Positions 13,767 through 26,900 of a stretch of 64,000 nt of DNA are shown piece after piece. Position 1 is the stretch's first letter; each line of letters begins with the position of its first letter. Source of the DNA: Monosiga brevicollis MX1. Taxonomy: Eukaryota > Opisthokonta > Choanoflagellata > Craspedida > Salpingoecidae. A program made the position numbers and the translations under genes. The stretch covers positions 513,008-577,007 of the forward strand of contig NW_001865043.1 in NCBI RefSeq assembly GCF_000002865.3, read 5' to 3'. The notes below the pieces were generated by a model. The model did no database searches and was not told the DNA's origin. It saw nothing but the letters and a program-made list of their open reading frames with translations.

Positions 13767-15257
13767 GACTGCCGGTCCAACCAATGGAACCCCGCTATTT
13801 GCACCGTAGTCTGAGAGCGTCGGGTGGTCAGAAGTCCTGTGACGTCCTGTGCCTTTAGGTATAAACCATCATGGCGTTGCAGGAGGAGGACAAACCAAAC
13901 AGGATCAAAGGCGAGATGTGCAAGCCGAGCGCTTCGCTGTGGCTTGCAAAATAAAACGCAGCCGTTGCTACTCCCAGGTTATCCGGTGCATCAGAGCAAG
14001 GCCAGAGATGGCCCCGAGTTGCGGAGATGCACGTTGGCTGCCCAACTCAAAAGCAGAACCAACAAAGAAGACCGTGCCCAAAACGGCGCTGCTTATTATA
14101 TGGCACTTTGTGCAGTCGATCCGGGCGGGGGAGGGGTGTACGCTGCCGGGCAGTGAATCAGCCCCAAACGTGAGTTGGTTGATCGCGAGCGAAGCAAAAT
14201 AGCAGTAAGACTAGGGTGATGGGCATTGCACAGTCGAAAGGGGGCACCGCATAAGAGTGCTGTCGCATACAAAGCTCACATTATAACTCCGATGCGTATG
14301 CGCGTGTGTCTGGGTGGAGGGCTGGTGTGGCAGTTGTGCGAATCTTGCCGGCGTGTGGACCAGGCGAGGCCAGGCTAGCAAATGGTTGGGCAGTGGACCA
14401 GCTTAGCGGCACGGTCGCCAGCTGCTTGCCTGGGCAACGGGAAGGAAAGTGCCTGGAGTTGGCTTGCCCCTGAGTTGATCAACTGCCTGGCGAGTCGTAG
14501 CCAGGCTCGTTGCATAGCAGCATCATGTCGGGGCCTGGCGCGAACGAGACCAGGCACCAACTCCTCGACAAATTGATCCCCCCTTGCCCCAAAACACACA
14601 CATAACTTTTGAGATTGCTCTTGGACCCTGAGGAAGGGGTGGCATCCTTCCAGGAAAGAGACAGAGGTGGCGGGAACCAGCTCAAGCCAGGAGGCAGCGA
14701 CAGTGGGGAAGAGGGGCACACCCACAATCCGATCAAAAGCAATCTTGTCCACCGTCTGGTACGCCAAGTTCTGTCCCTGAGAATCACGAAAAAAGGCCAA
14801 CTTCGCATGCATGCATGCATGGCGTTTCAAGGGAGATTTCGTGTGTTGGCTTGTGGTATGCACAGACATGAGGCTGATGGGATGGCAGTAGACCGGTGAC
14901 GGTGGCATGCATGTGAGTGTTCTTTGTGCCTTGGTGCGTCTGCATGTGCCAGCCGTGGGTCAGGCAGCACCATGCGCTCGGGAGCGAGCCACCAAGCGAC
15001 CGACCGGCCCTTTTGTAAAGGTAGCCCCTTTTTTTCCTGTTTTGTTGTCGGAGGGGCCTGAAGTTTTTTTTTTTTTTTTTTTTTTTGGGAGTCTTGGCTG
15101 GATTGTGTGGCCAATTTGTGTTGATTGAGAGAGCTTGGCCACATGAATGGTAAGAGCTGAAATGGATTGCGGCTGTTTGGTTGGCTCAAAGCAAGCGCAG
15201 AAGGATATGGATGGACAAAGGTGTCCACACCCCGACCTGAGACTCGAGTCAGTCATG
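13767..15257. other. 1.5-kb intergenic region with unassigned open frame and poly-T run
   Basis: Lies upstream of the claudin-like gene and downstream of the channel gene. It has a 23-base T run (15064-15086), a GCATGCAT repeat near 14806-14820 and a 177-codon open frame on the minus strand (14375-14908) that matches nothing I recognise. I see no convincing exon signals, so I leave it uncalled. Confidence 0.5.
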
Positions 15258-17161
15258 TTACATGCTGGAGACAACGGTGCGGTCATCGTCGTCATCTTCA
15301 GCGTCAGACCACTCAATGTTATATTTTTTCAGGCGATCTTGGCTGTTGAGAATGGTCAAGGCCTCGGGTGCTTGAAAGTAGAGAGGAAAGATGATGAGGT
15401 AGAGCACGATGATAACCAGGAGACAGAGCAGGTAGACACCGGCACAGGTGAAGTCAATCAGCTCCAGGTCCTCGGAACCCAGGCTCTTGCTCAGCTGGAA
15501 CACGATGATGTTTTGCGCGTACGAGAGGGTAATCAGGATGTACATGACGATGAAGAGATAATCAATGATGGTGTTATAGGAAATCTTGGGCAACAGCTCG
15601 CCCACCACAAACTGGAAGGCCACGGCCGTCAGCAGCAGTGTCAGCGACACACTGATTCGCGTCCCTAGGTCATCGGGCTCTGCAAAAAATGCTCCGAGCT
15701 CCATCAGCATGACCACTAGCGTAGGCGTAATGACCTGCATCAACAGTAGTGTCGGCATGAGGCAGGATGCTGCAGCCGGTATCGCGTCGGCCCACGCAAT
15801 GGTGTTCCGCGAAGCGCGTACCTTGATACCATAAAAGCCCATCCGACGTTTGAGTCGGAACGAGAGGCGAAACTCGGAGTAGACGGCCTGATCCACGCCC
15901 TCGCTGCGTGCAACATACTCGTACAGATGATCACGCGCAAACGCCTGGTTGCGGAAGTACAGGGAACACGTGAGGAACACGTGAGCTTGGCACATAGCAC
16001 CTGGTGGTCGAGCAGTGTTTCAAAGACCAGGGTGGCTCGCTGACCGTGACTGCAATCATGTCCCACTCCTCAAAGTGCACGTCATGTGCCAGGTTGTCCA
16101 CGTATGACGCTCGTGACTCTAGAATGGCAGGTACGGCGCAATCTGTCTAGTCAACGAGAAGCCAAAAGGTAGAAACGCGCACAAGTGGCGTTAATCATGG
16201 CATACCAGGGGGAATCTCAAAGATGAGCTCTTCCTTGGACTGATCGATGCTGCGGCAGTAGAAAGATAGGACTTGCTCGTCGTAAGGAAAGTGACGCAGC
16301 TGCATGGGACTATTCAAGGTGACCTATTCACATTATGGTCAAAGACGTTTGGGGTGAGCTAGAAGAGGGCACTGTGAACCTCAAGATTTCCGGGCCCGCT
16401 ATCGGCACCAAGACGCTGCTGTGGCCTGACCTGGTAAGTGCGCTCCATAGTCACCAGGGGAAAGTCCCAAGCAGGCAGTTTTTTGACAATGTAGGTCGGC
16501 TCGCCGCCTTCGGCGTCGCCATCTACGCCGTCAAGCCTCGTGGTGAGCCGACGCTAGCCCTGCACTATTGGTGAAGCAAGCACCCTCAAAATAAAAGAAA
16601 TTTGGCCCACACCGTCAATGTTGATGACCTCGACATTGGGCTGCCAGATTTGCTCTTCGGGGTTGTCGATCTCTGGCCGGAAGATGAACTCGTCGTAGAC
16701 GAGCTCAGGCTCGGGGTTCTTGGTGACAACGCGCATGTCCAACCATTGATACTCGACATCCACGTCAATCTTAAATGTCCCCGACACGCTATCGATATTG
16801 GTAACCTATTGGCCACGAGCCAATCCGCGCAGATGGTCGATGACCTCGCACGACAACGCCTCAAGCAAAGGGACCCCCAGCGAGCGCGAACCTGATTGAC
16901 CCACATGACAACGGTGACCTTGACCTGCGACCGCGGGGCCGAGGTCAAGTCAGCACTGCCATCCAGCTCTACGCTCTGTAAACTGGTCCGGTCCGTCATC
17001 TTGTCCTTCTTTCGCTGCTGTCCTTCCCGTTTCCTTGGCTTCTGTATCGACTGACGCGCCGCCCAAGGTCGTTGCCACCCCACCCGCCCGCTGATGTCGG
17101 TCATTCGTCGATCCGGAAGAACAAAACGCGGGTTTTGTGCTTTGAACTTTAATGTCAGCAT
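15258..17161 (-). CDS. Pentameric ligand-gated ion channel without the Cys-loop disulfide
   Basis: A multi-exon gene. Extracellular exons: GTFKIDVDVEYQWLDMRVV (about 16730-16790), then IWQPNVEVINIDG with the conserved W-x-P, a short exon ending TMERTYQ (about 16430-16530), and SPMQLRHFPYDEQVLSF (16264-16317), which is the Cys-loop stretch with its canonical FPxDxQ core. Both cysteine positions are replaced, by Ser and Leu 13 residues apart. The pore part follows: FRLSFRLKRRMGFYGIK, M1, then DDLGTRISVSLTLLLTAVAF as M2 with Leu at 9', Ser at 2' and Thr at 6', M3, a short loop and M4, ending DDDDDRTVVSSM. The charge filter before M2 is not clearly cationic (Glu at -1') or anionic (Pro-Ala). The start is uncertain: ATGs at 17161, 17105 and 16999 are in frame and none gives a clear signal peptide. 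Ligand unknown. Confidence 0.85.
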
Positions 17162-17188
17162 GTCAGCGTATTGTCAAAAGTAGTTTCT

Positions 17189-17307
<119 letters not shown>

Positions 17308-17313
17308 ACCACG

Positions 17314-19526
17314 ATGGCGACAGCAACAGCGACGACACCCACGACCTCGTCACCGGCATCGCCCTTGGCGCGGGAGGAAATTGGTTCGTGATCATGAGTA
17401 GAGTGGACGTGGGGCTGGCAGCAGGCTTCTCAAGGATGGCATGGCAAATAAAGTGGCAGGCCAAGGGCTCACCTGGGTGGACGTTTTTGGCGTTGAGTAG
17501 AGCGCTATTCGCGACAAATGATCATGCGCGAGCTCGGGAGAGGTGGCCAGGAGCGCCTCAAGGCAGCTCGAGTGTTGATTGTGGGATGCGGTGGTCTAGG
17601 ATGCCCTTCGGCCATGTATCTTGCTGGAGCTGGAGTTGGTATGTCTATTCAACCCCTTGTTACTTCCAAGTGCGCCGCCACCCGGCTTGCTCAGCCTGGC
17701 CCGGTTCATGGCGCGTGTGTGATCCACGTCTTGACTTTGGGTTCCTTTCTCGTTTGGACGGGTCTGTTCAGGTACTCTTGGGCTAGTTGATGATGACGAA
17801 GTGGACGTGTCCAATCTGCATCGCCAGACCCTGCACACTGAGGCTCGACAGGGCATGCCCAAATGCGAATCCATCCGTCTGGCCCTTATGGCGTGGGTGC
17901 TTGCTGTCTGCTTGCGATCACCATGGCACGTCAAAGCCAGTGCTCACGCTTGTCTTCGTTTGTTACTACCGCTGCATCCTTGGGGAAGCAGGCTGAACCA
18001 TCATGTCGATATTCAAACGCATCCCTCTCGCCTGACCCCCGCCAATGCACTCGAGCTCGTCCGTCAATACGACGTGGTTCTGGACGCCTCAGGTCGAGCT
18101 CACGTTTGGCCTTTGCCTTGTTTGCGATTTCTTCGCTGTTGCTGCTGTGTTGACCTCCGCTCATCGTGCTTCGACGCCCTTTTTTTATCCATTTCTCATC
18201 GGCGCTGCCGGTGCCATAATGCTCTCTTTGTATTTCTTGCGATACCAGATAACGCCCCGACCCGCTACCTCATCAACGATGCCTGCGTGATTGCGGGTCG
18301 GCCTTTGGTCTCTGGAAGTGCCCTGCGCTGGGAGGGCCAGCTTATTGTATACAACCACAAGGGTGCGCGTGCTTTGTTTTGGAGGTCTCATTGACTTCGG
18401 CCATCGAACTACGTACGACACTAACGAGGAGTGCCTACCGTGCAATTTGTGGGGCGTTTGTTAGGAGGCCCGTGTTATCGTTGCTTGTTTCCCAAACCCC
18501 CACCAGCGCACACAGTCACAAACTGCTCGGACGGAGGCGTGCTTGGTGTAAGCCCTATTGTTTGACCATCTTTGCCCCTTCTCCAAGCATGCTCCGCCCG
18601 CAAACCTCACGTGAACCTTTCTTGTTCTCTGCGCGCTGCGATCCTCACTCAATCTGATCCTGTATATGTACCAGCCCATCCCCGGCTTGATCGGGTGCCT
18701 ACAAGCACTCGAGGCAATGAAAGTCATTTTGGGTTGCCCAGGTCAGCTACCAATCGTAGAGGATAGAACCGCTTTTTTGGTTCAACTCATGGCACTGCCA
18801 CTCGCAGTTTTGAACGAGCATTTGCTGTTGGTGGATGGCTACGCCGATCAGTTTCGCCGCGTGAAGATGCGCGCGCGCAACACTGCCTGTGCCATCTGTG
18901 GCGATCAAGCACGAGACCAGCAAGTGTGAGTAGCAAGTCGCATCATCATTTTGCTGCTTGCCATGTCTTACTTTGACACCCGTTGCTTTTTTTTTTTGGA
19001 AAACAAAACGTTAGTGGCTTGCTGGAGGACTACGAAGCCTTTTGCCACATGTCGGCATGCGACGCAACCCAGGACTTGCAATTGATTGCAGCAGAACAAC
19101 GCATTGACGCTCACGAACTGGATCGGCTGTTACGCGTCGATACTGCAGGCGGTTCTCCTCCTCTGGTTCGTTTACAAACATCCAATGCAGATCTACACTG
19201 TCCAAGAACCCCTGATGTTGTTCCCTTGTTCTGATTTGTTGCAGTTGGTGGACGTTCGCTCTGAGGTGGAGTTTGGCATGTGCTCTATCGGTGGCTCTTG
19301 CAATCTGCCCTTGCAACAGTTGGAGCGAGCCCCAGACAAACTCACCCAACTCCTCACTCAAGAATCGGCACAGCGGGTGGTTTTTATTTGTCGTCGCGGA
19401 AATGACTCTCAGCGCGCCGTGCAGCGTGCCGGCCAGATTGTACCTTCCTCCATCCCTGTATGTGACCTTCAAGGTGGTCTTCACGCTTGGGCACGACTCG
19501 TAGCACCCGACTTTCCCGTCTACTAA
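17314..19526 (+). CDS. MOCS3: MOCS3/UBA4: E1-like adenylyltransferase with rhodanese domain
   Basis: Activates the C terminus of URM1 and of the small molybdopterin synthase subunit by adenylation, then transfers sulfur to make a thiocarboxylate, for tRNA thiolation and molybdenum cofactor synthesis. Exons show [12 protein letters not shown] (17500s), [20 protein letters not shown] (nucleotide loop), [51 protein letters not shown] and ACAICGD (two CxxC zinc pairs), NCSDGGVLG around the E1 cysteine, and [16 protein letters not shown]. The C-terminal rhodanese domain has [11 protein letters not shown] and the active loop [13 protein letters not shown] with the sulfur-carrying Cys, ending DFPVY. 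Introns are short (about 60-150 bases). Start: ATG at 17314 ([11 protein letters not shown]), joined to RYSRQ by a GTTCGT donor. Confidence 0.93.
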
Positions 19527-19617
19527 GCAAGCATCAACTTTATAAACAAATCAAATTGGGGACCTGTCCTTTTCCAAATCCCCTTAATTGCACGAGCCTG
19601 GGTCGTATGCCGCGAAT

Positions 19618-22600
19618 TCAAACGGCCTCAACAATCCATGATTGTACACGTACTACAATGTCATCAAAGCTATCGGGTTGATCCTTGTGCCAAAAGAGCA
19701 CGGCTGGCCACCTCTGCTTCAATCTGACATTATCCGAATATGCACATGAGCACAGGGCGTGCTTTGTCACCTGCACAAATCAAGGGAGCCAGGTCAACAT
19801 ACCATAGTGATGCGCTGCCGCTTGTTGATAAGTCTTTGATGGGGCGGAATGCCCGCCTGCAATCAGCAAGCATTGCACATGTAAGCGTGTGAGTCATCGT
19901 CCAGAGCTTCAAACTGCCATTCGTGTTCCCGGCCAGGCCCCAGAGTCTCAACTTGGCAAGGCATTGACACACCATGTATTCGCGCAATTCCTCCTGCAGT
20001 ACATCTCGCCGATGGACCAGGAATGCCGCAGAGAGTACATCCACGGCAATATCACGTGATATTTCCCGAAATGCCAAGCTAGAGAGTATTTTCAGCAAGC
20101 ATGCAATCGTGCGCCGCAGTCAGAATCAAAAAAGTTCTTTCGAGGCGGTCGAAGCACCTCGTCGTAACGTACTCTTTATGCGTGCGCTCCAGCAGATAAT
20201 CCAAGAACTTTGATGTTTGCAAGAAGAACAAGAAGAGCGTGAGGTGCCAGTACATGAGATGACACACAGCTCCAATCGCAAAGTTTCGTGGCTCACCGGT
20301 AGGCTAGCTTCGGCGCAGTGCTCTTGCAAAATGCTGCGACACATCTCACGAGTGACAGCCACGTCTGGGTCCAAACGTGCCATCAGCTACCACCCATCCA
20401 TGCCAACGTGCGCACGTCGAATGAGTTTGTTCATTGGCTAAAAGCCTTGGTAGTGGCGCAAAGCTCTCAGGAAGGAGCAACAGACCGAGCGGTGCATGCA
20501 GCTCTTGTAATTGGTCGCAAGTTTATACAAATAGCAACAGATGGATTGCTCAGTGGAGGCACTGCCGCAAAAGCTCGTGTATTCGAGTAAGAGCTCGTCC
20601 AACTCTTCAGCCTAGGTTCAGCTCAAATGAAGTAATGAAGTAAGAAGAAGTAGGGATGTTGGAACGAGCGGAGGAGCAGGCAACCCACATCCAACTCTGG
20701 ATAAAACACCGTGCAGAAAGAGCGCAGGTCTTGGACATCCGTCAGATTGAGGTTTCGAATCACCTGAAAATCATGCATATTTCTGTCAGAGGTGTGCATG
20801 GTTGGCGTGCCGGGTCGTTCCGATGGAAGCTCGCACCTTGGTTTCCATTTCGGCAAAGAGCATTGAGCAAAAGCCACGGTGGCCTTGGACAACAGCGCGC
20901 AAGAAGCCGACTTCAGCAGTTGTCTCGGTCAGATTTAGGATGCCTGGAAAGCACCCGACATCAGATTGAAGTTCAAAGAGGCACCGATAATCCCACAAGC
21001 GGCCCTTGATCGAGACCAGCGGTCCAACACGCGGTACCTTGCAAGCTGTCATTTAGCACAATGGCTGCTGCGTCGGCGTGACCCAGCAGGTCGTCGATAA
21101 ATGAAAAGTAGGCTTGGCTGGTGGGCCGCGCAGGAGGGAGCTACGCATGAATGGAAGGGGGAAGGTATGCAAGACAGGGCATAAGCCAAAGCGACCGATA
21201 CCCAGCGGTCGAAAATGGGCCAGCAGGACAGCACCTTTGGTGAAAGTCGAGCTTCATCAACAATGGCCACCTGCAGCTCTATGAAATTACGAGCCAGAAA
21301 CTCGACATCGGCTGCAAAGAAGGACCCAAATAAAGGAGGAGGGCGGCATCAATCATCCGAGCGCATCGCAACCTTGCTATCACGAATGCAAACTCGGTGA
21401 ATGTTTGCCCCGGACTATGAGACAACGCACCTGGGCCAAGACAGTTTGCATTCGGCGCTCGCTCGGGTAGCGTCCGCGTTTGCAGCCGCATCATCCAACC
21501 ATTGTCTGCCATCTATGCAACAAGATCGCGCGTCAGGGGCGAGGGGTGGGTTGTACGCTAGCGCGCGTGCGTACAGACAAGCAGTCACAATTCAAAAACT
21601 GAATCCAAGAAATACCTCGGGTGGGATGCGACCATGTGTGGCCAGCGGCGCTACGGGTTTCACAGAGGTTGGATAGAACTGGCTCACAATGCGCTGGTCG
21701 GCGTTCTTTTGAGCCTCCTGCGTAGCAAGACGCTCATATCTACAGCCAAGTTTGCTTGATGAGCCCACCCGCTGAGGTGGCGAAAGATCAGGTGCCAGTT
21801 TTTGAGACTGACTGTCTGCTGCTTGTTGAGAGTTGCTGGAGCTTGTTGCGCAAATGATCGAGTTCCGACCGCAGGGCAGCTTGCTCTTTCTATTATTTCC
21901 GGTTTTGTTGGAATGCAAGAAGTCAAAGTATGAGATCAGAAGGCTCGAACAGAAAGATCAACTACTCACATCAAATCCAGGTCGGCGATGCGGTTGCCTA
22001 TGTTGCGATCAAGAATGTGGGATAATTGATGCATGTGAGAAGCTGGCGGGAAAATGGACCACACGCGGCTTGCTATTTTGAGACCAAATTGGTGTCTTCC
22101 CCCATGCCGTCACGCACCTCAACGCTGAGACGTAGGCAGCTATGGACACATCGCGCTGCTGCTTCAATTGCAGACATGAATCGTCCAAAAGCGCAGTGTT
22201 CTTCTGTATGTAACGCGCTGAAGCATGCCAACCTCATGAGCCGATATTCGAGATGGGCCCCACACCGAAGTGCCCAACACACCGAGATTGCGCTTGGTTA
22301 GCGCCCGGCGAGGATCAGCGGTTGGGGTATGTGGTATCTGTTGGCCTGCAATGAGGACTTGGCTGGAGCGACCGTGAATCGCGGCCTGGTCGGCGAGGTG
22401 GGCTATCTGATCCCAGAGACGCATCGGGCAAAGAGTTGATCCGTGATGAGCAAGCAGAGCCAGCCAAATCTTGATTTTCCTTGCGCGGATTGCAGAGCAT
22501 TTAACCTTGGCCTCCATTTCAGCGCGGTCGGCAGCAGCCTGCTGAAGCGCCGAATCTCGAGAGACGACGATCTCGCGCAAGGATCTGTGGCGGTTGCACT

Positions 22601-23431
22601 GTGAGCCACGATAGCAAAACGGGAAGCAGGCGAACAAGATTGCATAGACATACACATTCTCCTTCTCCAGCTGCTCGTAGATGGCACGAGCCTGAGATTT
22701 GAAGGCACGGGCCACGAGATTTATTTGAGGATCAAAGCCAACGCCTGACACTCTGTTGCTCTTCAACAGGCTATGCGCAAAAAAAGGGGGCGACACAGGG
22801 AACGATGGGGGGTGGGAATCGACCTTCTGCTCAGCACTCAGCACGAGTTCACGCTGGCGTAAAACTTCGCCTTGCAGGACACGGATCTCCTGGGTACGAA
22901 CTTCGGCTTGTGCTCGCAATGCAGCGTTCTATTTGGTTGAATCCGTGCTGTCAGGCGCGAAAGAACCAAAGCCCGACAATTTTTCTAGAGCGCTACCTCG
23001 GCTTCCAGCATGCCATTTCGCTCAGTTTGCCGCTGTAGTTCGTTGGCCTTGCGGCTCGCCTTGCCAGCGGCCTGCACGGCATATGGCACCCGGGCCACTA
23101 TTGTTTCAGGCACATAGCCAGACAAAGAAATATGAGGTACTCAGCCAAGACGCAGGCCAGGTGAGACCAACGACAGCTCGTCAGTCGTGTACACGCGCGC
23201 TTTACCGGTGCCCTTGTCCGATGTCATCTGGTCACTAAAGACGAGCTCAAAGAGTTCATCTCGAACAAGCTGCCGAGCATGCTGATACCCCCCATCAAAC
23301 ATGACGATCATGTGAGCTCAAAGCCTGAAACTGGGTCTGCAGGTGACCCCAAGCGTACCACCTACCATTGGAATGGCATCATTGCGACACCATGCATCCA
23401 AGATGCCAAAGGCAACCTTGGCCTGCTCCAT
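19618..23431 (-). CDS. Multi-exon coiled-coil protein, family not recognised
   Basis: I assembled this from many small exons read leftward. It starts at ATG 23431 (MEQAKVAFGILDAWCRNDAI, donor GTAGGT), then MFDGGYQHARQLVRDELFEL, then coiled-coil exons: KASRKANELQRQTERNGMLE (about 23030-23085), RTQEIRVLQGEVLRQRELVL (about 22840-22920), AIYEQLEKEN, and REIVVSRDSALQQAAADRAE (about 22505-22590). Later exons are helical and non-repetitive: VEFLARNFIELQVAIVDEAR, VIRNLNLTDVQDLRSFCTVF, ARLDPDVAVTREMCRSILQE, FREISRDIAVDVLSAAFLVH. The last coding stretch, WPAVLFWHKDQPDSFDDIVV, ends at a stop at 19618. The consistent splice signals and codon-like composition make it a real gene. It could be a cytoskeletal or ciliary protein, but nothing proves this. 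Exon borders between 20500 and 22300 are the least certain. Confidence 0.6.
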
Positions 23432-23452
23432 CCCGCCTCTGCTCCGCCGCCG

Positions 23453-23492
<40 letters not shown>

Positions 23493-23939
23493 AAAATTTC
23501 ATTTCAGAAGAGAACAAAGGGAATGGTTGTCATGTCCGCAGGGTGGCTATTGTCAGAATGTAAGAAATAATTTACACACTGTCATCATGTCAGATTAAAT
23601 GGCTGGGCCAAGCCAGCTGTTTGTTGCGAATTCGGGCGTCCTGGAGTTGATGCAGAGAGTTTGAAGGTTTATGCAGCTTTTTTGTGTGACTAACGTTTAT
23701 CATTGCAATTAAAGGTGTAAGTTGTGGTGGCATATAGCGTGTTTAACGCAGTATTTAGTCCCAGCCCACTCCTGCGACGAGCTTGAAATCCTCCAGTCAA
23801 CGCGAACCGCGGTCTTTGATGCCGCCCAACGGGCTTGATGCTCGGGTCGTGGTGCAGTATTGCCCTCCATGTTCGGGTCGGGATTGCCGTGACTTGGGTC
23901 TGAGAGCTGATTTATTCTTCACCCACGTGATCCCACATC
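23432..23939. promoter_or_regulatory. Divergent upstream region with (GT)16
   Basis: A 508-base gap between two divergent genes. It holds a perfect GT tract at 23455-23487 just 24 bases upstream of the coiled-coil gene's start codon, so its leader would read (AC)n. The rest is AT-richer than its surroundings (about 23560-23760) without a recognised motif. Confidence 0.6.
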
Positions 23940-26900
23940 ATGTGGAATGCCGCTCACACTGGCATCCCACCAGCGCAGAACCGACGCACGCGCGAGACCG
24001 GCGATCGGACGATGATCGGCACTCGAGGCCCTTTGCCGGCTTCTTCGCACCGCCAGCAGCTTGCTTGCACGCGAGCACGATCTGCCGTTCCTACGCGGCA
24101 ACCCTTCCTCGCCGCTCTGCTGGCTTTGTTCATTCTCAGCCACTGCCTTTGCTTCACCAACGCTTGGAGTGAGTGTCCGGCTTTGACCCTTGAAGCATCG
24201 AATCTGCTTGCGTCATCCTCACCGCCCCCCTTTTCCTTTTGGTTCTACGTGCCAGCCTTTGTACTCGATTGCAACTCTCAAAGCTCGCCAGCCACCATCG
24301 ATCTGGCCAAGGTCACGAGTCTGACTTTGCTCCAGGATACAGAGCCGTGTGCAACGACCCTGAGCCGCTTCAACAACAGCCAGCTGCGCATGCCCCTGCT
24401 CCGCTCTCTTGAGCTCAGCATGAGCACCTGCGATGGCGTCGCCCTTCAACTTCTCAACGCAACCAACTCTCTTGAGCTCACCCTTGCATGTCAACCATCA
24501 ACCGACTTTTGGGGCTCCCTTCCGCCACTCCGGCTTTCAGGCTATACACTGCGCGTAACAAAGCCCCCCTCTGCTCTTGAGATCCACCACTTACCACCCC
24601 TCACCACCGGGCTCACTGCATTGAATTTGGTCGCGGGCAGCTGGAATGCTCTGGCGCCCGGCGTACCACCACTGCTCAAGGCCATGACAGCCTTGCAAGA
24701 CCTGGACCTCTCCGGCAACTATCTCACAAACCTCAACCTGGCCCTGACTGCCGCTACGCAGCTACGCTCCTTGAACCTTGCCAACAATCGCTTGACTACC
24801 CTCCCTGCCATCAGCATGCCCGCCCTACAGGCCCTCAATATATCCGGGAATCGCCTCACTGCCTTGCTCACGCCGCCTCAGGGCACATCATATGGCGTTC
24901 TCCGTCAACTCGATGTCAGCAACAACCAAATCTACCTCGTTGACACCGCTGCGCTCGCGAGCCTCACCGCACTCGAAAAGCTTGTGTTCGACGACAATGC
25001 CATCTCCATCTGGTCGGGACATTTAGGTGCTCTAGATCAGCTTGTCAATGTCTCCCTCAACCGGGCCCTGGCTTTGACCACGCTGCCTTGCCTCTTTCCC
25101 AACCACCCGGCGCTGCGCACCATCTCCCTCTTGTCCAATCCCACGCTCACAACGCTCTGCGACGACTTCTTGGCCCACACTGTCAACCTTGTCTCTCTTG
25201 ATCTGTCCTACAATGGTATTGCCACCCTGCCGGCGGCTCTCTTACAAAAGGTGCCTCGCCTTTCTTCCTTCAAGATTACCTCCAACAACATTGCCCACTT
25301 GCCAGACAACTTTTTCAGCCAGCTCCCGGAGCTCCGTGAGCTCTTTCTTGCCTCAAACAACCTCGAGCCCGTGGCTGGCTTCGCCTCGCTCACCAATCTG
25401 GCCGCTCTTGAGATCCTTTCTCTCTCCAATAGCCGGATCACAACGCTCACAGCCAGCTTCCTCCGCTCGTTTCCTCGGCTACAACGCCTTTTTGTCGACA
25501 ACACGCCTTTGGCCACGATTGAAGCGGATGCATTTGCCTACAACCCTCTTTTGGAAAATCTTCTCCTTTATAACCTCAGCCTCACAACCTGGCACTCTGA
25601 TTGGTTTGCCTCACTCGATCACCTGGCATACCTCGACATCAGCAACGCCCTTTACTTGCGCGACCCCGTGGACTTGACCTTGCCGCCAGGACTCCGAACC
25701 TTGCGCACAGATGGCATCCGCTTTCACCCGAGCGTAGTGGCCGCTGCCTTGCGCCTCAACCTGACGGCTTTGACCTTTAGCGATGCCTGTGGCGAGCACT
25801 GGGAACAGGCCCCTCCCAGCATTGGCAGCCAGCGAGTACTCTCTCTTCACAGCACGACCATTCGTGACCTCTTGGTGGCATATACTCACTGCACACACAT
25901 CACCGTTGAGCTGACTCAACCTCGCGCCAGCATCGTCATTGTGAACAACCCCGATCTGATTGACGTGCAGCTCTCAGCCCCGCCACTGCTGGAGCTAGAC
26001 TTGGAGAATAATACCAAACTGGCCACCCTGCCCATTTTACCAACCGACGTGCTCGTCATCAGCCATACCAGCCTGCCCTTCCACCCTGAATTTTGTACGC
26101 AAATGGGCACCGTCTCCTTTGTGGCCAATAACATGCTGGATCAGGCCGCCTACACTGGGAGCAGCCTGTCCACCATGCTGGCCACTTGCTTTGCGGCAAG
26201 CGACTCACTCTCCTTCTCCAACAACGAATTTATGCGCCATATTCGTGTCGTTCGCGAGCAGCTCGGGCAGCGTTTCATTCTTTCCGATGCGGCCGTTGCA
26301 CCAGAGATGAACATAAATGGGCGCTGGGTTCCCATCCTGGTTCGGCGAACGCTCCCTGGCCTGGTCTTGGAAGGTCTGGCCCTAACATGCTCGCTGAACA
26401 GCAACTTTGGCCGCCAGTACCTCGTGGATCAACTCACAGAGTCGTACAGCCAATACTTTCGCTTTCAATGCGCTTGTCAACGGCATTACTACGAGCAAGA
26501 CGACGAATGCGTTCCAAAAAAGACCTTTTTTGATCACCCTTGGGCCGTGGCCGTGGTCGTCCTGGCTGCTCTGATTGTCACCACGCCACTCTTTTTACTG
26601 ATTCTCCGCCGACTCCGTCGCCGTCTTGCTGTAGTTACCGACCACCACACGGTGACGCAGCGCCTTCTCGACGAAACGCAGCAGGAAGTCGTGTCTCTTC
26701 GCGAGGCCTGGCGTGTGGATTTTGAGGAGCTCAATCTGCTTGAGCGAATTGATGAGTTCTCCCCAGGCTCCTTCGGTGCAGTCTACAAGGCTGAGCTGGG
26801 CTCGCTGCTGGTGTGCGTCAAGATCATGCGGGTGCACTTTGAGACGTTGGACGAACACACGGTTGAGAGCTTTCGACAGGAGGCCGACTTTCTGTTACGT

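Noticed and set aside
14375-14908. 177-codon open frame as a gene
   Set aside because: No family match, no splice context, and it overlaps short repeats; kept as unassigned intergenic DNA.
20750-20775. tRNA T-loop-like string (TTTCGAATC)
   Set aside because: No matching acceptor or anticodon arms nearby; it lies in an exon-rich part of the coiled-coil gene.
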